From the NCBI RefSeq assembly GCF_900116875.1, contig NZ_FPCC01000012.1:34230-98229 (forward strand): a stretch of 64,000 bases of DNA, read 5' to 3'. Shown here piece after piece: positions 50,253 through 58,985 of the stretch. This DNA is from Butyrivibrio sp. INlla21. Its GTDB lineage: Bacteria > Bacillota > Clostridia > Lachnospirales > Lachnospiraceae. How positions within the stretch are numbered: position 1 is the stretch's first letter; every line of letters begins with the position of its first letter. The notes beneath the pieces were generated by a model. That model saw only the letters and a list, made by a program, of their open reading frames with translations, did not search any database and was not told where the DNA came from. The translations under genes were made by a program, and so were the position numbers.

Positions 50253-51752
50253 CTACTTCCAATATGAGTTTATTTCTTTAGTCTCGTAATTTTGTATCTC
50301 CACTCCGTCAAAAGTATATCCTAAGGTAAAATACGCCTCGGCTCCCTTCTTGGTATCTTCGCTCTGCCCCTGCGCTGCCCTGAAATTTCCAAGAGAATAA
50401 TAAACAAGCATATTTCCGCCGTCAGGTCTTTCCATCATCTTGGTCTCCTGCACGACATGCGGGTGTGAACCTATAACCACGTCCGCGCCGCCCTTTGCAA
50501 AAAGCTGCGCGTATCTCTCCTGCGAAGGCGTTATCTCTTTTACATATTCATCTCCCCAGTGCACAAACACGATCACAAAATCGGCTTCTTCTCTCGCAGA
50601 TTTAAGATCTTCGATCAGCTTCTTTTCATCTTCTGCCGGCTCATCGCCTTGTTCTGAGGCTTCATGTTCCTTGGGAAGATAATGCACCACATTCGGATAA
50701 TCGTTCGAAATATCGCCGGCATTCGTTCCGTAAGTATATGAAAACAGCGCAATCTTTATCCCGTTACGACTTATGATCTCATACGGCCTGTAATCCGCAT
50801 CCTTACTACTCTGAATTCCCACACAGGTTATCTCATTATCCTTATAAAAAGACGTTGTGATATCAATACCCGTCACTCCCCTGTCGAGCACGTGATTGTT
50901 GGCACATTCAGCCACATCAAAACCTGCTTTTTTAATAGCCATTCCGACTTCTATGGGAGAACCAAAGCTCGGATATCCTCCGACCATCGACTCTTTATCG
51001 ACAAGCACCGTCTCTGCGTTTAAAGCCGCAATATCGGCGCTTTGGATTTCTTTTATAAAAGGTTCGTACAAGAAATCAAAACTTCCGTTTTCGTTATCTC
51101 TGGCATGTTCATAGATAGGTTCATGAATAAGATTATCTCCGAACGCCACCACACTGACTTCGTTTTCGATATTCTTAAGCCCCCATCCTTCCCAGGTCCA
51201 AAGCGTACATTTTTTATCTTTGTCCTCAATAAGAAGTATTGAAGAATTCTTCTCCATGAGCTTCATACGCACGGCATCAACACCGATCTCCGACGCGCCC
51301 CATTTATGTTCCACACTTCCGTCGGGACTTAGATCATACAAAAAGATATGCTGGGAATAGTCCTTTTCATCGCTCTTTACCCAAAAAGGTCTGTGTTTAC
51401 CGTACTTACCCTTTTTCCACAAAAGAGCGATCATCTCTTTATCGCCGTCTCTGTCTATATCCGTCACGAATACATCCTGAACCTTAAAACCGCGTTCAGA
51501 TCTGAAAGCTATATCACCGTTTCTGTCTTTAACCTGCAGTTTCTTGTTCTTTAACGCGACAACTATGCCGGAATAAGCCTTATCTTTTTCATTGTCAAAA
51601 GAAATCTCTTTTTCATTCCAGCTAACCCATGAAGGGATATGATTTCGGCGGATTGAGATCACGGCAATACAAATAGCTACCACTATCCCTAAGGATAGCA
51701 GTAGCCATTTAAGTTTTTTAATTAAAGATAGCTTTTTTCCCGGTATTTTCAT
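50253..51752 (-). CDS. CapA-family protein with N-terminal FG-GAP-like region
   Basis: A 499-residue protein anchored by an N-terminal helix (about 13-33). Residues about 45-190 look like an FG-GAP/VCBS-type beta-propeller piece (VFVTDIDRDGDKEMIALLWKKG). Residues about 200-490 are a CapA (PGA_cap) metallophosphatase-like domain: VVAFGDNLIHEPIYEHA, ECANNHVLDRGVTG, VFVHWGDEY, GGADVVIGSHPHVVQ and VYYSLGNF. CapA proteins take part in polyglutamate or polysaccharide capsule handling; the capBC genes are not here. I use the ATG at 51752, overlapping the DUF3160 stop (ATGA); the longer frame to 51782 lacks a ribosome site. Confidence 0.9.
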   Translation of the reverse strand: MKIPGKKLSLIKKLKWLLLSLGIVVAICIAVISIRRNHIPSWVSWNEKEISFDNEKDKAYSGIVVALKNKKLQVKDRNGDIAFRSERGFKVQDVFVTDIDRDGDKEMIALLWKKGKYGKHRPFWVKSDEKDYSQHIFLYDLSPDGSVEHKWGASEIGVDAVRMKLMEKNSSILLIEDKDKKCTLWTWEGWGLKNIENEVSVVAFGDNLIHEPIYEHARDNENGSFDFLYEPFIKEIQSADIAALNAETVLVDKESMVGGYPSFGSPIEVGMAIKKAGFDVAECANNHVLDRGVTGIDITTSFYKDNEITCVGIQSSKDADYRPYEIISRNGIKIALFSYTYGTNAGDISNDYPNVVHYLPKEHEASEQGDEPAEDEKKLIEDLKSAREEADFVIVFVHWGDEYVKEITPSQERYAQLFAKGGADVVIGSHPHVVQETKMMERPDGGNMLVYYSLGNFRAAQGQSEDTKKGAEAYFTLGYTFDGVEIQNYETKEINSYWK

Positions 51753-53998
51753 TCTCCATCTACTCTGTAGCTTGTAGTCCATTCAGGCTGAGTGGGTTTG
51801 TCCGAATTTTCAACCCAGTTCCAATTATCATCCATATGTCCGCCTCTAAGCCTGTCTCTCCACTCATCATCCGCAAGTCTCTCACCGGACTGCTCAAACT
51901 GATAAAATGAATAAACACTTCCTCTTCCAACGTGCAATTCTCCGTCAATCGGGAATACAACATACACATCATCGGCAAAACCGGTTCCCACTTCCAAAAA
52001 GCTTCCGTTTGGATCGGTCGCGATATCCGCGATAACAGGGCAAGGTGCCTGATTACTTTCCGAAACAGAACCTGTACCGTCATCAACCGCTTCTTTCCAG
52101 AAGTGCTCAAGATATCCGCCGTAGCTTCGAATAAACTCATATTCATCATCGGAAAGCTTCTCATTCTTAAGCTCTTTTTCCGAAATAGTCAAAAGAGTTC
52201 CTGCGATCTCGGAAAGCTTATCAAGATCCTCTTTTGCACCTTCATCAAGCATTCCGTACTTATCAAGTCCCTCCTTGGTTTTCTCGGAAAGGAACTTAAA
52301 TCTGCTGTAAACAACAGGCTGAGTATCTACGAAACCTCTGTCATCAAGGACTTCCTGGTCTCCGTCTCCCATCTCTGCCATAACGGCCTTGGCATAGAGG
52401 ATCGTATCGTGCTTGAGCTCTGCATAAGATCCTGCATAGGTCTCAAGATTTTTCTTGGTCCACTCCGAATTCTGCATATATGAAGGATAGCCTTCACCCT
52501 TCTCTTCAAGAAGAGGTCTGAGTGTATTGAGCCATCCGGAATACAAACTTGCATTCCAGATAGAAGCATCATCATTGTTAAACACCTGCTTTAAAGCTTC
52601 CACATTCTCGGTATAGTTCTTGTAATCGGTATCGCCCTGACTTTCAAGAATCTCCATAGCCTTGTCTGAACCAAGCACAGCGGCAGTATCAAGCGTATCG
52701 GGAAGCATTCTTTTCTCTCCCGCACTGTTCTCTTCAACATTCCTGTAGATCAGTCTCTGCATGATGGCTGCATCGATCGTAAATCTCTGTCCCATGAATC
52801 TGTATGAAGGAATCACATTCTCTTCACCGTCTTCAACCGGAACCGAATTGATCGAAGGTGTATTAAGCTCTTTTACCGCGCTCATAACCTTGGCAAAGGC
52901 ATCTTTATTGTCCGCAATGGCAGATACATCTGCACTTCCGTAACTGCTTTCCACTATCTGTGAAAGCTCATTATATCCGGGATCATCAGATCTTCCCGCA
53001 AAGAATGAAGTAATACTGTAGATGCCTTCCCATGTATCCTTGGCATCATTTATCGCAACGCTCTGAAGGATGGCACTGCGCACCATGTCCTCGTTATCAA
53101 AAGCATAAGCGACTCTTCCGTACCACATCATTGCTTTGAAATATTTCTCAAGCTCGGGATTACCGTCATAATATCCTCTCGGCTTGTACTGAGAATAATC
53201 CTCATTAAGTTCGGTTATCGCACATGTTTCTATTCCGGAAGCATTATTGATCTTATCAAGCTCGCCATTTACAACACTGTCAAAAGAGCTATCGCTTATA
53301 GGAGCTGCTACGCTGTCGTCAAGGAGCTTACTTCCTATATAGAAAAACTCAACGTTCCTAAGAGCTGCCGCTTCAAACTCCGTACCCTTAAGGTCACCGT
53401 ACTGCTTTACAGAACTCTCCAGCATCTGCGCACTGAGCTTTTTAAGCTCCCCTGCAAGGTGATTTTTCTCAGTTTGCTTCATGAGATATGCAAAGTACAG
53501 ATGATAGGTATGCATCAATGAATCAACCGTAATAAAATTGGGGATCTGACTGTAACGATTAGCCTCGTAAATTTCAAAAAACTCGTTGCTGCCATCCTTG
53601 ACTACAAGGAAATTGTGATCTACAAGTGCTTTCCTGTGAGCGGTCACATCATTATACTCACTCTCACGCTCGGGATTAAATAAGTAATCCTGATTAGGAT
53701 TTAAAACTACATTTGAAAAATCTTCATTTACGCTGTAGCTCGGAATAGAAGGTACAAGATTCTCATCGTAATACTTAACTTCGGAATCTCCAAGTAAAGT
53801 AGAGCCTTGAGCGATACTTACCAAAGCGCCTTCTCCCGAATCCGCGTTTTGATCGGATCCGTTTTCTGCACCCGCGTTTTCTGTAGAACCGCTAACGGTT
53901 GCTGTGGCCCCGTTGCTATCTTCGATGTTTTGTCCAAAAGAACATCCTGACGCCATTATCGTCAAAGCCAGAATGCTTACTAATATTTTTCTTTTCAT
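51749..53998 (-). CDS. DUF3160-family lipoprotein
   Basis: A 749-residue exported lipoprotein. Lipobox LTIMASGCSFG gives Cys19, followed by a Ser/Gly/Asn/Ala linker to about 60. The rest matches DUF3160, with FEIYEANRYSQIPNFITVDSLMHTYHLYFAYLM, MMWYGRVAYAF, SYRFMGQRFTIDAAIMQ and a C-terminal VGRGSVYSFYQFEQSGERLADDEWR. The function of DUF3160 is not known. It is coupled by a 4-bp overlap to the CapA-like gene, so the two surface proteins probably work together. The ATG at 53998 has AAGGAGAGA. Confidence 0.9.
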   Translation of the reverse strand: MKRKILVSILALTIMASGCSFGQNIEDSNGATATVSGSTENAGAENGSDQNADSGEGALVSIAQGSTLLGDSEVKYYDENLVPSIPSYSVNEDFSNVVLNPNQDYLFNPERESEYNDVTAHRKALVDHNFLVVKDGSNEFFEIYEANRYSQIPNFITVDSLMHTYHLYFAYLMKQTEKNHLAGELKKLSAQMLESSVKQYGDLKGTEFEAAALRNVEFFYIGSKLLDDSVAAPISDSSFDSVVNGELDKINNASGIETCAITELNEDYSQYKPRGYYDGNPELEKYFKAMMWYGRVAYAFDNEDMVRSAILQSVAINDAKDTWEGIYSITSFFAGRSDDPGYNELSQIVESSYGSADVSAIADNKDAFAKVMSAVKELNTPSINSVPVEDGEENVIPSYRFMGQRFTIDAAIMQRLIYRNVEENSAGEKRMLPDTLDTAAVLGSDKAMEILESQGDTDYKNYTENVEALKQVFNNDDASIWNASLYSGWLNTLRPLLEEKGEGYPSYMQNSEWTKKNLETYAGSYAELKHDTILYAKAVMAEMGDGDQEVLDDRGFVDTQPVVYSRFKFLSEKTKEGLDKYGMLDEGAKEDLDKLSEIAGTLLTISEKELKNEKLSDDEYEFIRSYGGYLEHFWKEAVDDGTGSVSESNQAPCPVIADIATDPNGSFLEVGTGFADDVYVVFPIDGELHVGRGSVYSFYQFEQSGERLADDEWRDRLRGGHMDDNWNWVENSDKPTQPEWTTSYRVDGE

Positions 53999-54042
53999 GG
54001 TCTCTCCTTAATAAACGTTTATATAATCTTGTTATTGTAACC

Positions 54043-54765
54043 TCAACTTAGGTTTTTCACCACACCCACTGATACATAATTATCCAACACAGCCCCAAAG
54101 TCTGTCAAATCCTCATGCTCGGGCGAATAGATCCCGTCAACCATAAGGCTGACGCCTCCGTTTGAAAATTCCTCAACAGCCTTGTATCTGTCTACATAAA
54201 ACGCCTTTCTGGATACCAGTCTGTCTCTTAATATGCCCTTACATTCATCCAGCCTGCAGTGTGGGAAATTGACATTCCATATCTGTCCCGGCACATAAGG
54301 CTTTTCAAACAGCTCTTTCAATATCTCACTAAGATATCTGTCCGTAACCTCATGACAACCCGTTATCCCTTCCGAAAGAGCTATCGAAAGATATCCTTGG
54401 AACTCCCCTTCAAAAGCCGCTCCCGCCGTTGCGGAATACTGAATGTCCGAAGCCACGTTATATCCGAAATTGATCCCCGACAGCACAACATCGGGCTTTT
54501 CCGGCATTATATTAAGTGTTCCCACTCTCACGCAATCTCCCGGTGTTCCGCTACACGAAAAAGCATGTACTCCCTCTACCGGAAAATCACTGAACGGATG
54601 AACATCTATCGGATGTCTTAATGTAATACTGTGAGAAGCTGCGCTCCTTTGACTCTCCGGAGCCACGATCCACACCTCTCCAAACTCTTTTGCCACTTTG
54701 GCAAGTCTGGCAATACCGTCAGATTCTATACCGTCATCGTTGGTTATAAATATCTTTTTACCCAT
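54043..54765 (-). CDS. surE: 5'/3'-nucleotidase SurE
   Basis: A 240-residue metal-dependent phosphatase acting on nucleoside monophosphates. The N-terminal ITNDDGIESDGI holds the metal-binding Asp pair. WIVAPESQRSAASHSIT, CSGTPGDCV and VLSGINFGYNVASDIQYSATAGAAFEG complete the active site. The length is normal. It is 44 bp upstream of the DUF3160 gene on the same strand and could share a transcript. Confidence 0.95.
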   Translation of the reverse strand: MGKKIFITNDDGIESDGIARLAKVAKEFGEVWIVAPESQRSAASHSITLRHPIDVHPFSDFPVEGVHAFSCSGTPGDCVRVGTLNIMPEKPDVVLSGINFGYNVASDIQYSATAGAAFEGEFQGYLSIALSEGITGCHEVTDRYLSEILKELFEKPYVPGQIWNVNFPHCRLDECKGILRDRLVSRKAFYVDRYKAVEEFSNGGVSLMVDGIYSPEHEDLTDFGAVLDNYVSVGVVKNLS

Positions 54766-54842
54766 ATATTCCCCTTTTTCAGATAATTTAATACATATTA
54801 TAACATCAAAAATAAAAGAATTATGAACTATAAAAAAAGAAC

Positions 54843-54882
54843 TTGCAGGTAATGTTAGTGTGCGCTAAAATGATTTCGCACA
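54843..54882 (+). promoter_or_regulatory. Promoter with operator-like inverted repeat before the DUF1858 gene
   Basis: TTGCAG (54843-54848), 17-bp spacer, TAAAAT (54866-54871). TGTGCG (54859-54864) and CGCACA (54877-54882) form an inverted repeat flanking the -10 box, a possible operator. Confidence 0.6.
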
Positions 54883-54910
54883 ATCTTTTTTGTGTAAGAA
54901 GGAGTTCAAC

Positions 54911-55228
54911 ATGAGCTTAAAAGATTTATTCTTTGGAAATGATACAGAGAACGAAAGTGAGGAGACTATTTTGGCTAACGAAGAAGTAAAAAATGAAGAG
55001 ACTGTCGTTAACGAGAACGAGGCACTCGTTACCACAGATATGATCGTAGGCGATCTTATTGTTAAGCACCCTCTTGCAGCACAGTTCCTTATGGAATGCG
55101 GAATGGGATGTATTTATTGCCCCGCTTCTCAGATGGAATCACTTGCAGAAGCATGTGCCGTTCACGGAATTGACAGCGAAGAGATCGTAGATGCACTCAA
55201 CGATTACCTTATCGAGCACAACGCATAA
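54911..55228 (+). CDS. DUF1858 (hybrid-cluster-associated) protein
   Basis: A 105-residue cytoplasmic protein. Residues 1-45 are acidic and disordered-looking (ETILANEEVKNEETVVNEN). Residues about 46-105 are a DUF1858 domain: MIVGDLIVKHPLAAQFLMEC, then GMGCIYCPAS with the conserved Cys pair, and HGIDSEEIVDALNDYL. A third Cys precedes the pair. DUF1858 occurs near hybrid-cluster and redox proteins, suggesting a role in redox or metal-cluster biology. The ATG at 54911 has AAGGAG seven bases upstream and is preferred to an in-frame TTG at 54890. Confidence 0.9.
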   Translation: MSLKDLFFGNDTENESEETILANEEVKNEETVVNENEALVTTDMIVGDLIVKHPLAAQFLMECGMGCIYCPASQMESLAEACAVHGIDSEEIVDALNDYLIEHNA

Positions 55229-55252
55229 TTATTTGTGATATGAAACATACTA

Positions 55253-55286
55253 AGAAAGAGTAGCAAAAAGCTACTCTTTCTTTTTT
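55253..55286. terminator. Bidirectional terminator between DUF1858 and TetR genes
   Basis: AAAGAGTAGC/GCTACTCTTT with an A-rich loop, followed by CTTTTTT on the plus strand. It ends only 3 bp before the TetR stop on the other strand. Confidence 0.85.
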
Positions 55287-55288
55287 AA

Positions 55289-55864
55289 TTATTCAGTTTC
55301 TATGCCCTTTAGCATGATATCGATCATACCTTCAAGCGCTTCCTCGTAATTGATGCGTGCCTTTGTAAGTTCCTCTGTTCCAAGGAACTTTTCCACCGAT
55401 CCTTCGAGCATAAGTTTTACTATAGTCATCGGAACTTTTCTTATAAGTCCATTATCCATAGCCTCTTTTATAAGCTTCTCGGTATCCTTCCAATCCCGTT
55501 CAATCCTGCTTGTGAACTTCTCATAGATCCTGGGATGCTTGTCTTTAAGCTGATAGATAAGCCTATAGTCTATATTCTGATATTTATCCGGAAGACACAC
55601 GATAAGCTTTGAGATCTTCTCCACAAGTCCCAGCGAATTGTCCGCTATGATCTGAGCCTCTTTTTCCTTAAGTGCGGAAAAGCCGTAATCCACGGTCTCC
55701 ATAAAGAGCTCATCCTTGTCCTTAAACTCCTTGTAAATAGTCTTCTTACTGATATGAAGCGCCGCAGATATATCATCCATGGTAAACTTCATACCCTTTT
55801 CGTTGAACTGACGTATAACTTCATCAATTATACTGCTTCTTATGTTATCCACTTTCTCTCCCAT
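55289..55864 (-). CDS. TetR/AcrR-family regulator
   Basis: A 191-residue repressor. The N-terminal helix-turn-helix is IIDEVIRQFNEKGMKFTMDDISAALHISKKTIYKEFKDKDELF (about 10-53), followed by an all-helical ligand domain. The start at 55864 keeps this whole domain; the frame continues to 56011 inside the upstream dipeptidase gene, which I discount. The ribosome site is weak. It follows the dipeptidase stop by 38 bp. Target genes and ligand are unknown. Confidence 0.88.
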   Translation of the reverse strand: MGEKVDNIRSSIIDEVIRQFNEKGMKFTMDDISAALHISKKTIYKEFKDKDELFMETVDYGFSALKEKEAQIIADNSLGLVEKISKLIVCLPDKYQNIDYRLIYQLKDKHPRIYEKFTSRIERDWKDTEKLIKEAMDNGLIRKVPMTIVKLMLEGSVEKFLGTEELTKARINYEEALEGMIDIMLKGIETE

Positions 55865-55902
55865 TCTTTTATAAGCGTATTTTGTAGAAAACAGCCTCAA
55901 TC

Positions 55903-57342
55903 TCAGGCAAGAACCGCCTTGAGATAATCCCACACTCTGGCTGTTGACTGTACTGATAATTTTTCTTTTGTCGAGTGAATATCCTGCATATCGGGACCGA
56001 TCGAGATACAATCAAGTCCTTCTATCTTATTACTTAAGATACCGCACTCAAGTCCCGCATGAATTGCTTCAAGCTTGGGCTCTTTCCCGTAGAGCTTTTT
56101 ATAAACCTCGACCATGTGGTCTCTAAGCTCCGAATTCTGTCTGAACTGCCATCCGGGATAATTTCCCGCAACTGTGACCTTGCATCCAAACATCTCCGCA
56201 ATGTCCGTGATCTTCTTAAGAAGAGTGACCTTGGCAGAATCTATACTGCTTCTTACCGCCTGCACGGTAACTATCCTATCTTCCTTCGTAGACATTATTC
56301 CAAGATTGAGCGATGTCTCGACAAGCCCCTTGATAGCGGCGCTCATAACCTGCACTCCGTCAGGCATCATGCCGATCATCTTAAGGAAATCCTTGGTGGC
56401 TTTATCATCCAGGCAAGCCGCAGTTTCTTTTCCTTCCTTGGTAAAAGATATCAGAAGTCCCGGATCTTTTAACTCAAGCTCACTCTTAATGTCATCAAAG
56501 GTCTTTTTGACACTGTCGATCACCTTGTCGACATCTTTCTCATCTACAATGATAAAGCTGTCGCACTCAGGCGGAATGGCGTTATCGGCGACGCCTCCGT
56601 TAATACTTACGATGTTAAAAGAGGCACTGTCAAGCAGTTCTCTTAAGACTCTGCAACATATTATCGCAGCATTTCCTCTTCCTTTATCGATCATCTCGCC
56701 GGAATGGCCTCCAAGAAGTCCCGATACTGATATTCTGCATTTAACGCCGGTCTTTTCCACCCTCTTAATAGGAAATTCAGCGCCAAATCCCGCGCCTCCG
56801 GCACAGCTTGTAATAAATACGCCCTCTTCCTCATTGTCGATGTTGATCATCTTCTTACTCTTAAGATCTGAAAGATCGAGAACGGCTGCACCCAACATGC
56901 CTATCTCTTCATCGGTCGTGATCACTATCTCAAGCGGCGGATGAGGGATATCCTTGGAATCAAGAAGTGCAAGAATGTATGCAACAGCGATACCGTCATC
57001 GCCTCCAAGGCTGGTTCCATCCGCCCATACATACTCTCCGTCTGTCTTCACTCTAAGTCCTTCATTTGCAAGATCGATATCGCTGTCTGCAGTTTTTACC
57101 GCAACCATGTCCATATGTCCCTGCAAAATAATAGGTTCCTTATCCTCATATCCGGCGGTTCCCGGAACTTTCATGATAACATTAAGGGCATTGTCTGCAC
57201 TGACCTCAATTCCTCTTTCCTTGGCAAAAGAAACAAGATAATCGCTTATCTTCTGCAAATTCTGTGAGCCGTGCGGAATATTACATATTTCCTCAAAAAA
57301 ATGAAACACCTCTTTGGGCTCAATATTGTTTAAAACAGCCAT
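55903..57342 (-). CDS. pepD: Aminoacyl-histidine dipeptidase (PepD, M20)
   Basis: A 479-residue cytoplasmic zinc dipeptidase with broad specificity. Metal ligands and family blocks are FEEICNIPHGSQN near the N-terminus, LQGHMDMVAVK, WADGTSLGGDDGIAVAYILALL, ITTDEEIGMLGA, SGLLGGHSGEMIDKGRGNA, and HAGLECGIL plus SIGPDMQDIHSTKEKLS near the end. The length matches PepD. It is probably co-transcribed with the TetR gene downstream. Identity is firm. Confidence 0.95.
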   Translation of the reverse strand: MAVLNNIEPKEVFHFFEEICNIPHGSQNLQKISDYLVSFAKERGIEVSADNALNVIMKVPGTAGYEDKEPIILQGHMDMVAVKTADSDIDLANEGLRVKTDGEYVWADGTSLGGDDGIAVAYILALLDSKDIPHPPLEIVITTDEEIGMLGAAVLDLSDLKSKKMINIDNEEEGVFITSCAGGAGFGAEFPIKRVEKTGVKCRISVSGLLGGHSGEMIDKGRGNAAIICCRVLRELLDSASFNIVSINGGVADNAIPPECDSFIIVDEKDVDKVIDSVKKTFDDIKSELELKDPGLLISFTKEGKETAACLDDKATKDFLKMIGMMPDGVQVMSAAIKGLVETSLNLGIMSTKEDRIVTVQAVRSSIDSAKVTLLKKITDIAEMFGCKVTVAGNYPGWQFRQNSELRDHMVEVYKKLYGKEPKLEAIHAGLECGILSNKIEGLDCISIGPDMQDIHSTKEKLSVQSTARVWDYLKAVLA

Positions 57343-57391
57343 TTATATACCTCCTAAAGACTGCAAGCATGGCTATCGCTTGTAAGTATTA

Positions 57392-57424
57392 CAAAAAAAT
57401 AAGAGCCTCGATATTCGAGACTCC
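57392..57424 (-). terminator. Terminator of the infC-rpmI-rplT operon
   Basis: GAGTCTCGA and TCGAGGCTC stem (57403-57411 with 57415-57423, one G-U pair), then TTATTTTTTT on the minus strand, 83 bp past the rplT stop. Confidence 0.85.
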
Positions 57425-57506
57425 TATATTCTATCGTAAAAAAACTTATATATCAATTGGCGTTTCCGCCTGTAATACACAACGTAAGTTTGCAACAAAA
57501 GATCTA

Positions 57507-57863
57507 TTATGCGATCTTTGTCTTAGCAAGCTCAGCAAGTGTCTTGAATCCCTCAGGATCGTTAACTGCAAGCTCAGCAAGCATCTTTCTGTTGATATCT
57601 ACACCTGCAAGCTTAAGACCATGCATCATGTTGCTGTATGAAAGTCCGTTGATTCTTGCAGCTGCATTGATACGAGTGATCCAAAGAGATCTCATGTCTC
57701 TCTTCTTCTGCTTACGTCCAGCGAATGCTGAAGTAAGTGCTCTCATAACTGACTGCTTAGCTACTCTATACTGCTTAGATCTTGCTCCTCTGTAACCTTT
57801 TGCAAGCTTTAAAACTCTTTTGTGCTTCTTCTTGGCATTTAATGCGCCTTTAACTCTTGCCAT
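57507..57863 (-). CDS. rplT: 50S ribosomal protein L20
   Basis: A 118-residue ribosomal protein binding 23S rRNA early in large-subunit assembly. [28 protein letters not shown] at the N-terminus and [45 protein letters not shown] are unmistakable. It is last in infC-rpmI-rplT. The 135-bp gap to rpmI holds two similar hairpins that could bind L20 for feedback control. The ATG at 57863 has AGGAGG. Confidence 0.98.
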   Translation of the reverse strand: MARVKGALNAKKKHKRVLKLAKGYRGARSKQYRVAKQSVMRALTSAFAGRKQKKRDMRSLWITRINAAARINGLSYSNMMHGLKLAGVDINRKMLAELAVNDPEGFKTLAELAKTKIA

Positions 57864-57918
57864 CTATATATCCTCCTAAATATTTAAACTAACCATCTTC
57901 TATATGCTTATGGGATAT

Positions 57919-57993
57919 GTACTAAATTCGACAGAACCTCATTAAGTACATCCCCATAGCTCGCACTAAGTTCGATACTACCTCACTAAGTGC
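57919..57993 (-). other. Tandem covarying hairpins between rpmI and rplT
   Basis: Two 31-nt units, 57919-57949 and 57963-57993, are 24/31 identical and each pairs its ends into a stem. Two of the differences are compensatory: the second base pair changes from T-A to C-G, and the eighth from A-T to G-C, so pairing is kept. They lie in the rplT leader and may be a regulatory RNA site for L20. Confidence 0.7.
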
Positions 57994-57998
57994 TCTGC

Positions 57999-58199
57999 TT
58001 ACGCGTAAGGAAGAATGCTCTTCATTGTCTTTACGTTTGTTGCGTCAACAAGTCCGGCATGTCTTAAGTTTCTCTTTCTCTTTGTGGACTTCTTTGTTAA
58101 GATGTGGCGCTTATACGCTTTGTTTCTCATGAGCTTGCCTGTGCCTGTAACCTTGAATCTCTTGGCAGCAGCTCTCTTTGTTTTCATCTTTTGCTGCAT
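57999..58199 (-). CDS. rpmI: 50S ribosomal protein L35
   Basis: A 66-residue basic ribosomal protein. [44 protein letters not shown] is the full family signature. The ATG at 58199 has TAGGAGG nine bases upstream; an internal ATG (58187) would give the more usual MKTKRAAAK start but lacks a ribosome site. It lies 65 bp downstream of infC. Confidence 0.97.
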   Translation of the reverse strand: MQQKMKTKRAAAKRFKVTGTGKLMRNKAYKRHILTKKSTKRKRNLRHAGLVDATNVKTMKSILPYA

Positions 58200-58264
58200 A
58201 ACTAAATCCTCCTAAATGTTTTAATTATCATGATATATGTTCAACCAAAATTATGGTAAAAACC

Positions 58265-58774
58265 TTAGTTCTTCTTCTCGGCAAGGAACATTGTCATGCT
58301 ACGTCCCTCAACCTTGGGCTGCTTCTCAATAACAGCTACATCGGCAAGCGCCTCTGCAAAATCTGTAAGAATGTGAACGCTTGCGCCCATGTGAGCCATC
58401 TCTCTTCCGCGGAAACGAAGTGTGATCTTAACTCTGTTTCCTTTCTCAAGGAACTTCTTGGCTGCGTTAACCTTGGTATTAAGGTCGTTGGTATCGATGT
58501 TGGGAGAAAGTCTGATCTCCTTGATCTCAACGGTTTTCTGTTTCTTCTTTGCTTCCTTCTCTTTGCGAAGCTGCTCATACTTAAATTTACCGTAATCAAC
58601 AACTCTGCAAACAGGTGGCTTAGCGGTGGGAGCGATCATAACAAGATCTACACCCTCGTCATCGGCAACCTTTCTGGCATCCTGAATTGACATAACTCCG
58701 AGCTGCTCGCCGTCGATTCCGATCACGCGAACCTCTTTAGCTCTGATCTGTTCGTTAATAAATAACTCGCTAAT
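58265..58774 (-). CDS. infC: Translation initiation factor IF-3, AUU start
   Basis: A 169-residue factor that keeps ribosomal subunits apart and checks the start codon. The N-domain begins ISELFINEQIRAKEVRVIG, and the C-domain has GNRVKITLRFRGREMAHMG. The true start is ATT at 58772-58774, preceded by GGAGG eight bases upstream; the first ATG would cut off about 16 conserved residues. AUU starts are a known feature of infC, giving feedback because IF-3 rejects them. Upstream is an attenuator-type hairpin. It heads the infC-rpmI-rplT operon. Confidence 0.96.
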   Translation of the reverse strand: MSELFINEQIRAKEVRVIGIDGEQLGVMSIQDARKVADDEGVDLVMIAPTAKPPVCRVVDYGKFKYEQLRKEKEAKKKQKTVEIKEIRLSPNIDTNDLNTKVNAAKKFLEKGNRVKITLRFRGREMAHMGASVHILTDFAEALADVAVIEKQPKVEGRSMTMFLAEKKN

Positions 58775-58794
58775 GGCCTTATCCTCCGAAATAA

Positions 58795-58826
58795 TTAAAA
58801 AAGGTGAATGCGCAATGCATCCACCT
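58795..58826 (-). terminator. Leader attenuator before infC
   Basis: On the minus strand AGGTGGATGC pairs with GCATTCACCT (58802-58811 and 58817-58826) around a five-base loop, then TTTTTT. It lies in the infC leader about 20 bp before the ribosome site, so it would stop transcription before the gene unless an alternative fold forms. This matches L20-type leaders of Firmicutes. Confidence 0.75.
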
Positions 58827-58929
58827 AATCACACACAGAAAAATAATCTGTATCGAAAAGTTATTAACGCCTACTGGCAATGCCGCAGGGTGAGAGTGGA
58901 TACTCTGCTTTGTTTTCAAATACTAAAGT

Positions 58930-58959
58930 AATATATCATAGTCAACATTTATATGTCAA
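58930..58959 (-). promoter_or_regulatory. Promoter of the infC operon
   Basis: On the minus strand TTGACA (58954-58959), 18-bp spacer, TATATT (58930-58935), about 155 bp before the AUU start. The long leader between contains the attenuator. Confidence 0.65.
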
Positions 58960-58985
58960 CATATTTTTTTACGCAAGGTAATATA

